Shown piece by piece: positions 58,365-64,000 of a stretch of DNA of 64,000 bases. The number at the start of each line of letters is the position of its first letter. The stretch's first letter is position 1. The notes beneath the pieces were generated by a model. That model had not been told where the DNA came from, did not search any database, and was given only the letters and a program-made list of their open reading frames with translations. Made by a program: the position numbers and the translations under genes. The stretch is from Bathymodiolus brooksi (Eukaryota; Mollusca; Bivalvia; Mytilida; Modiolidae). The DNA lies in NCBI GenBank assembly GCA_963680875.1, contig OY804586.1, forward strand, positions 50,158,203 through 50,222,202, given 5' to 3'.

Positions 58365-58803
58365 GTTAGTAGTATTAATTAAGACCTAACCAGCACAAAT
58401 AAAGGATTTTATGTTCTAGTCGGCATGCATTTTGTAAGCAAGCAGTCGAAGGTCTTCATTGGATCCAGGGCAGCGCGTGGTGGAACAAAACCCCCTATTA
58501 ACTGAGAATTAGTGCACAATGTAAATGGTTATGAAGAATATATGCATTTTTCCATAGTCAAATTTAACAACAAAAAATTGATAGTAATTTTTTTAGAGAC
58601 CTTTTGCTGCAGGTGTCTGTCTGAATCCACACCTTTCTAAAACCATACTTTTTTTTACTGTAACACAACAGAATCAACATTCTTCCCTTTAGCTCCCACA
58701 AACAATTTATCAAATGTATTTTTAGGAATTTTTGTTTGTTTGAAAGTGAGCTTTTTTTAATGGATATTTTGAAAGAAAAACTTTAAAGCAAACAATTTTT
58801 TTA

Positions 58804-58866
58804 ATGATGACAGTTTGTCAGCGACTTACAGAAGGTTCATGGTTTTCGCTGGATACTCTGGTTTTC
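58804..58866 (+). mobile_element. Short SINE fragment
   Basis: CAGTTTGTCAGCGACTTACA and TTCGCTGGATACTCTGGTTT match the middle of the main SINE. Both ends are missing. Confidence 0.5.
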
Positions 58867-58959
58867 AGAATTAGCAATTTGAGATCAATATATTATATCT
58901 TTGAAGTTGATAGTCCCGATTATTTTCATGTGCATAATGTTATTTTTATAATATTTCAG

Positions 58960-60783
58960 GAAGCCTGGCAGAAAAGAAAACTGTCATGTACCAAGTGTAA
59001 AGGATGACTCGGGTCTTTCAACTTTATAAAGACACTGTCTTGTCCAGACTGCCATCAGCATACATTGCCTCCAGTCCACATACTGAAAGACAGGGTAGAT
59101 GTTAAGTTTGTATGCAATTCTAATACCGATATAACAAATTCTGGTACACAAAGGTCTACAAATCCCCATAATCTTACTTTACAAGGAGCTTCCTTAGAAA
59201 GTAGAAAAAAACAAAATGAAACATCGGTCGACAATTCTTGTCTGGCTAAGGTTTCTGACGACAACAGCATTGACACTTTTAAATCAAATGAATGAGCTTT
59301 TCCTGAAAATCTGACTGTGATAAAGAAATTTGTAGTCCCAATGAAACTTTACCAGATAGTCGCTCATTCCAGAATGCACAAGATGCAGATTCTGAACCAG
59401 TAGGTCAGAGTTCACAGGACAACACAAATTTTATACACAGTACTAATGCACACATGAATAAAGAAAGATATTTAGAAGACATGGTAAAAAGGACAGATCA
59501 TCAAAATGTTTGTAATTTAGATTTTAGTTGGGCATCTGTCAAGCATGTTAGTGAAAAAGATATAGAGACTACCAATGCATCAAGGCCAAGTGATTTAGTA
59601 ACCGATGGTGATAGGGAAGTTGACAATGATTTTCCTTCTTTTCAGATTTCAAAAAAGTGTAAAAATTCCGTAGACTCATTAAATGCGTACGAAAACAAAA
59701 ATGTTTCGACTCTCGATCACGATCTGTCAAATTGTGGAGTATTAAATGATGAAGAAAATGTTATATCTGATTACCAATTACAAACGTATGAAGAAACAGC
59801 AGATAAAGAAATCAAAATCATTCTAGAAGATTTATATACCTCTGAGAAAGAAATTAACATTAAACTCATTTCTGGAACTGAGAAAACTGATTCTGATGTT
59901 GATTCCATGATACACTTTCCTTGTTTAATTCCTAGAGAGGGAGCTGATATACTGACTACAAATGGTATTTATTTACATGAGAAACCTAATCTTGATCTCC
60001 ATCATTTAGAGTCAGTGACTGAATGTGAAAGAGTTCAAGATTATGCATGTAGCATTGGAAGTAATTCTACCTTGTTAGGAGATGAACCATGCAATGTCAT
60101 CCCTAGTCTTTCAATCACAAGTTTGGAGAACCAGAAATCCCAAAAATCGAGTAATTTGGATGAAGATGAAATAGATCCTGAACTTAGTCAGTTACTAGTG
60201 AATGAATGTGGCACTTCCTGTAGACATAGAAATGATTCAATTCAGGACGACGAGTCTGGACATAGTCATGTGTGAATTCATGACGACGACTCTGGACATA
60301 GACATGACTCTTTTCAGAACGATTCTGAGTTTGGCATGGCTGATGGAGATGACATTAACGTTCAACTAGCCAATATGCAAAGCAAACCTGACTTATTTGA
60401 CAAAAGTTCAACAAGCCACTATATAAACCACATCTAAACCACATCCGAATTATTTGATAATGAACTTAGCAATTCAATTTTGTTAGGTGCATATAGTGAA
60501 CATAATATTTCTGAAGCTCCTAGCATTACTTCAAATCTATTCGAATTGAGGAGCTCTTCTGTTTTGGAGGAAGAAGATTTTATCCTTCAGCCTTTTAACA
60601 ACAATACAGAGACTGATAGTACTGCCAGAGGTCAAAATTTAGAATCTGATCAGAACAGGGGAAGCACTAATGGTGGAAACATAGATGTGGATGTGGATAT
60701 ATCACTTGCGTTTGATTTTATGGAGACTGATGGTAGGAGGGGGAGGAAAAGGAGAAATAGACGGACAAGAAGAGAAAAAAAAG
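58960..60783 (+). pseudogene. RNF180-like exon 3 (large, with stops)
   Basis: Opens after AATATTTCAG in phase 0. After LSCTKCKG a TGA stands where relatives have a residue before LG-FNF; CGA to TGA would be a one-base change. The longest clean piece is 59307-60272. The SGHSHV-TGA-IHDDDSGHRHD stretch shows a second possible CGA-to-TGA change inside a short internal duplication. It ends in the basic patch and AAAAAAAAG|GTAATA. With one A fewer the phase would match exon 4. Confidence 0.7.
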
Positions 60784-60953
60784 GTAATACATGTACATGT
60801 ATATGATAAAAAACAGTTCTCTCCCCTAGATACTGACAATTTTTCATTTTGCCAGGCCCCTGTGTAATTGAATTATTATTTAATCATTTATGCAAATTAT
60901 ATTCAAATTTCGTGCTAATAGCACTAATTATACAAAGGAATATTATGTAAAAA

Positions 60954-61743
60954 CAGTGTGGGAAACCATTTTTATCAAACACTCGCCAAAATGGCGAGTG
61001 GACTGAAAAACGTACTCGCCAAAATGAAATAGAGCTCGCCATGTTTGGCGAGTGACATTTTTTTAAAACTCGCCAACAAATACCAAATAAACAATACAGT
61101 AATGTTCAACAATTTATTTTGCAGATTTTGACAAGTCATTAACTTCGTCAAGAAGGATCAACACTCTCTTAAGAGCTGCGTTGATCTCTTCTTCCTCAAT
61201 TTCGTTGTCTTCTTCCTTTAAGTCTTAATGCACGGTATAAAACATGTATGTCAAACCTGGTTCCGACACATATTTAACTTTATGTTTTCGCGTAGGTTTT
61301 CGTTACGAATTCGTTTGAAATATTTCAAAGCCAAATTATTTTATTTGCATTAATTTTAAAAGTCATCATATCTATTTGTAATGAAACAAATATTTCATTT
61401 AATCGTGAAATCAACCTTGGCAAAATTATGCGTGGTCGGGATTGTATAATTAATTTTTCTGTTGACAGAAATGAAGTGTCATGACAGACTCATGGCGGAA
61501 TGTTTTCTAATCGAGTACAATGATTAATAAAATGTTGGATAAATGACACAGTTAACAGAACATTTAACTGTTTGGGAGCTACGATATTTTAAATCGGTAA
61601 CCAGTTATCGTGGCAAACGTTTTCAAGTTCCTACTCGCCTTACACCTGTTACTCGCCAGACCGGCGAGTATAAAGTGGATCTTACTCGCCACCCGATATT
61701 TCCACTCACCTTTGCCGAGTTGGCGAGCAGTCGTTTCCCACAG
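60954..61743. mobile_element. hAT-type MITE carrying a coding fragment, copy 2
   Basis: About 790 bp and clearly the same family as 55753-56522. TGTAAAAA occurs directly before (60946-60953) and after (61744-61751), a perfect 8-bp duplication. The minus-strand fragment (61114-61220) gives the same peptide with D to N and Q to E changes. It lies in intron 3 of the RNF180-like gene. Confidence 0.85.
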
Positions 61744-61779
61744 TGTAAAAACTTTGATTATTGTTAAACCTGGTTATCT

Positions 61780-62010
61780 AGGCCTTGGCACCGCATCATT
61801 GGTGTGGTGGTTAGCGTGCTATGCTCGATTGTAATAGACCATGGGTTCGAACCCCTGTTGGGTCAAACAAAGACTATTTAATTGATATTTGTTGCTTCTC
61901 CCTAAGCACACAGCTGTAAGGATTAAGAGCAAAGACTGGTTGACTCGAAGTCAGAATAATGTGTCCTAGTGGAACGACACATCTACCATCGGACTGTTGT
62001 TTCAGTAAAG
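61780..62010 (+). mobile_element. Second SINE family with tRNA-like head
   Basis: TGGTGTGGTGGTTAGCG fits an A box and GGGTTCGAACCCCTG a B box. The tRNA-like head (about 70 bases) is followed by a non-coding body with an AGTGGAACGACACATCTACC segment. It is different from the main SINE of the window. It lies in intron 3 of the RNF180-like gene. Confidence 0.65.
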
Positions 62011-62232
62011 ATCCATTTAATTATGCCAGTACAAAGCTGACATCATCATTTCATTGAATGTAACTTGTTCGCACCATGATATAGCTGAGGAGATATTCTC
62101 CTTGTGGAGGGTCAGTTTCGTAGTATTTAACTGTTTCAGTGCATCCGAAATCTGGTCTTATAAGAAAGGTGGCCTTGGTTGGCAGGTTCCTTATAAGAGG
62201 AACCTATTGCACTTATACACAACCATTTACAG

Positions 62233-62485
62233 TATGGGCTGTCGTGGCCGTGATCGTATGGTAGTTGGATTTACAACTACCTATGCAATCAGTGCCTATC
62301 ACCACTGATGTTGTGAATTCGAATCTCGATCAGGGCGAGGTGTACAACATTATGTGATAAAGTTTGACAGCAACTTGTGACAGGTCGGTGGTTTTCTCTG
62401 GGTCCTCCGGTTTCCTCCACCAATAAAACTGACTGCCATGATATAGCTGAAATATTGTTGAAAGTGGCATTAAACACCATCAAAT
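62233..62485 (+). mobile_element. tRNA-related SINE, full length
   Basis: Among the best-preserved copies: GGCCGTGATCGTATGGTAGT head, GAATTCGAATCTCGATC B-box region, CAACTTGTGACAGGTCGG body and AAAGTGGCATTAAACACC end. Confidence 0.85.
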
Positions 62486-62552
62486 AAACAAACTAACATA
62501 CCATTTACAGTAATTTCTATGTGGAGTAATTTTGTCGTCTTTTGTTTTGTAG

Positions 62553-62751
62553 TATGAACCATGGTTAATTGAGTTTCCAGAAGAACATGTCTGTCCTGTT
62601 TGTTTTGATTTGTTTTGTGAGCCACACAGTTGTTTCCCTTGCTACCATGTGCTCTGTGAAGCGTGTCTTAGACGTCTGGGTCAGAAGAATGCTTACAACA
62701 CTCCTTGTCCTATGTGTAGACAGCTGATTGTAGATTGTGTCAAGAAAGAAG
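62553..62751 (+). pseudogene. RNF180-like RING exon
   Basis: Encodes YEPWLIEFPEEHVCPVCFDL then FCEPHSCFPCYHVLCEACLR and NTPCPMCRQLIVDC. All eight zinc ligands of a C3HC4 RING are present in CPVC, C-Y-H, C-EA-C and C-PM-C. It is bounded by TTTTGTAG and GAAG|GTGAGT. Taken alone this exon looks functional. Confidence 0.85.
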
Positions 62752-63000
62752 GTGAGTGAACAAAAGATTAAGTGAGACGATTATTGTTTAAATCTTTGTG
62801 AAGAATTTTTCAGCTAGTATATGGAGAGAAGAATTTGCAAATATTTTTCAAAACGGTCTATTTTGTATTTATATATGTTTTTCATATATTCCCTGTTAAG
62901 AATTTATTTAAGAAAAAAAATATCTCCAAATCGTAGTTACTAGGCATTTAACAAAGTTACCTATGACTAAATATATCTCAAATTGTTTCTTTTTTTACAG

Positions 63001-63140
63001 ATTTGATAAAAACTTTGAAGGAATTTTATCCAGAAGAATACAGAGCAAGACTTATAGAACAAGAAATATCTCAACAAAACGTTCAGTCCCTTACCACACC
63101 AAAAACCGGCTTTAGATCAGAGTCCAGAATATATACGTAA
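63001..63140 (+). pseudogene. RNF180-like last exon
   Basis: Opens after TTTTTTTACAG in the right phase and encodes DLIKTLKEFYPEEYRARLIE, QEISQQNVQS, ending GFRSESRIYT and TAA. The K-F---EY----- pattern after the RING is found in RNF180. A different frame continues past the stop (SPEYIRNRILRHRYQSNLRQ), so a frameshift near 63095 is possible. Confidence 0.65.
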
Positions 63141-63509
63141 CCGCATCTTAAGGCATCGATACCAGAGTAACCTGCGTCAAAGTCATTCTGACTGGTTTCC
63201 TTATACTGGTATGCTTTGTACCAGCTGTTTCACTTGGAAAAGCCGTGATGAATTCTGCATATGGACTTGTGCAGGATATAATGACATGGCTATGAATTTA
63301 ATTACCTCCCCTTGTTTTTGTCAACTATTGTTAAAGTTCAAAATTTTAAGTTCTTGTTTTATTTGTTTGTTTGTTTGTTTGTTTATTTTATGAGTTCAAG
63401 ATTTTTAGTTCTTGTTGTTTTGTTTATTTGCTTTTTATGAGTGGATATCTGAAATCCAAACCTGTTTTCTAGTCTGATAAATGAACATGTATCTGACAGC
63501 ATTTTTATG
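63141..63509. other. Probable 3' flank of the RNF180-like gene
   Basis: No further exon is called. A GTTTGTTTGTTTGTTT run lies near 63363. Confidence 0.5.
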
Positions 63510-63716
63510 GGTTAGGGTTAGGGTGTTCAACGCCATTTTCAACAATATTTCAGTTATATTGTGGCGGTCAGTTTTATTGATGGAGGAAACCACTGACCTG
63601 TCGCAAGTCAATGACAAACTTTTATCACATAATGTTGTATCGAGTACACCACGGCATGATCGGGATTTGAATGTTAGGTAGTTGTAAATCCAACTACCAT
63701 ACGACCACGACGGCCC
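63510..63716 (-). mobile_element. SINE, internally deleted, telomere-like tail
   Basis: The minus-strand copy lacks the B-box part of its head. On the plus strand it begins GGGTTAGGGTTAGGGTG, that is, its 3' tail is CCCTAACCCTAACCC. Confidence 0.8.
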
Positions 63717-63939
63717 CTATACTGTAAAGGATAATAACTTTTAAGCTTTGTTTTATTTTCTGTAGGCATTTATTTAATTATTTGTTTATACTGTATTTGT
63801 TTGTTTTATTTCTCACTTTAAAGTATTTATTAGTTGACATTTGTGATAAATAATTATGATATTTTAGTGTGATTTTAATAATTAACATAGATTGAATTAT
63901 TGTAATATCTATCACTTATTCCCCTTTACTAATATTGGT

Positions 63940-64000
63940 TAGGGTTTGATTTATGATGTTTAACGCCACTTTCAACAATATTTCAGGTATATGATATCGT
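63940..64000 (-). mobile_element. SINE cut by the window end
   Basis: GGTTAGGGTTTGATTTATGA followed by TGTTTAACGCCACTTTCAAC marks the 3' end of another minus-strand copy. Confidence 0.7.

Larger units (their letters stand above)
57300..63140 (+). pseudogene. RNF180-like RING-finger gene, apparently disabled
   Basis: Exons: 57300-57390, 58291-58364, 58960-60783, 62553-62751, 63001-63140. The joined product starts MAGRFYLQCCVCRTG, continues NSLWYVKDDNMPEWIYEAVS and LSCTKCKG, then (after a stop) LGSFNFIKTLSCPDCHQH. Next come a long acidic low-complexity region, a basic patch RRGRKRRNRRTRREKK and a C3HC4 RING. This order (two-part N-terminal cysteine domain, long linker, basic patch, RING, short helical tail) matches RNF180, an E3 ubiquitin ligase. 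Defects: TGA at 59005, TGA at 59293, a frameshift near 59300, TGA at 60273, TAA at 60435, and one extra base in the A run before the exon 3 donor. The splice sites and RING exons are intact. The C-terminal membrane anchor of RNF180 is not seen, though another frame after 63120 stays open for about 90 codons. A recent pseudogene is the simplest reading. Confidence 0.75.

Noticed and set aside
59454..60806. Two separate acidic protein genes (273 and 108 codons)
   Set aside because: Both lie in one frame of a single large exon with splice signals at both ends; they are parts of the RNF180-like locus separated by stops.

Overview
This is a eukaryotic, AT-rich, repeat-dense window. Spliced genes, tRNA-derived SINEs, Penelope-like and hAT/Tc1 element remains and many satellites point to a marine invertebrate. 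A SINE present in about 17 copies resembles a family I associate with molluscs, so a mollusc (bivalve-like) is my best inference. No species is claimed, and nothing looks bacterial or viral.

Layout. 0-4.3 kb: dispersed repeats, a fold-back element, a MITE and a Tc1/mariner transposase relic. 4.28-17.42 kb: four head-to-tail copies of a 3.35-3.49 kb unit. 17.5-23.4 kb: two exons of an ABHD2-like alpha/beta-hydrolase gene (+ strand), one carrying an in-frame TGA, separated by an intron with SINEs and a 44-bp satellite. 23.6-25.4 kb: SINEs and a Penelope-like reverse transcriptase fragment. 25.4-31.1 kb: a 74-bp satellite of about 77 monomers with higher-order structure. 31.1-37.1 kb: AT-rich DNA, a hAT-type MITE with a perfect 8-bp target duplication, and 32-bp and 31-bp satellites in a duplicated block. 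37.8-43.9 kb: a phase-consistent five-exon gene (- strand) encoding a complete fibrinogen-related domain; its introns are full of minisatellites, one of which copies the gene's own splice donor. 44-47.6 kb: SINEs, hairpins and a TTAA-type MITE. 47.96-50.95 kb (- strand): an intact 994-codon ORF for a transposase-like protein, with a probable spliced 5' leader. 52.7-55.0 kb: a decayed hAT transposon. 55.75 and 60.95 kb: two copies of a hAT-type MITE that carry a short coding segment. 57.3-63.1 kb: an RNF180-like RING-finger gene (+ strand) with near-normal exon structure but several stops and frameshifts.

The protein genes do not form an operon or a shared pathway. The FReD gene looks functional, the 994-codon ORF is intact, and the ABHD2-like and RNF180-like loci look disabled or in decay. 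The other short ORFs mostly come from satellites or repeats. Exon calls were made by eye from splice-site consensus, reading phase and family resemblance, without transcript or database support.
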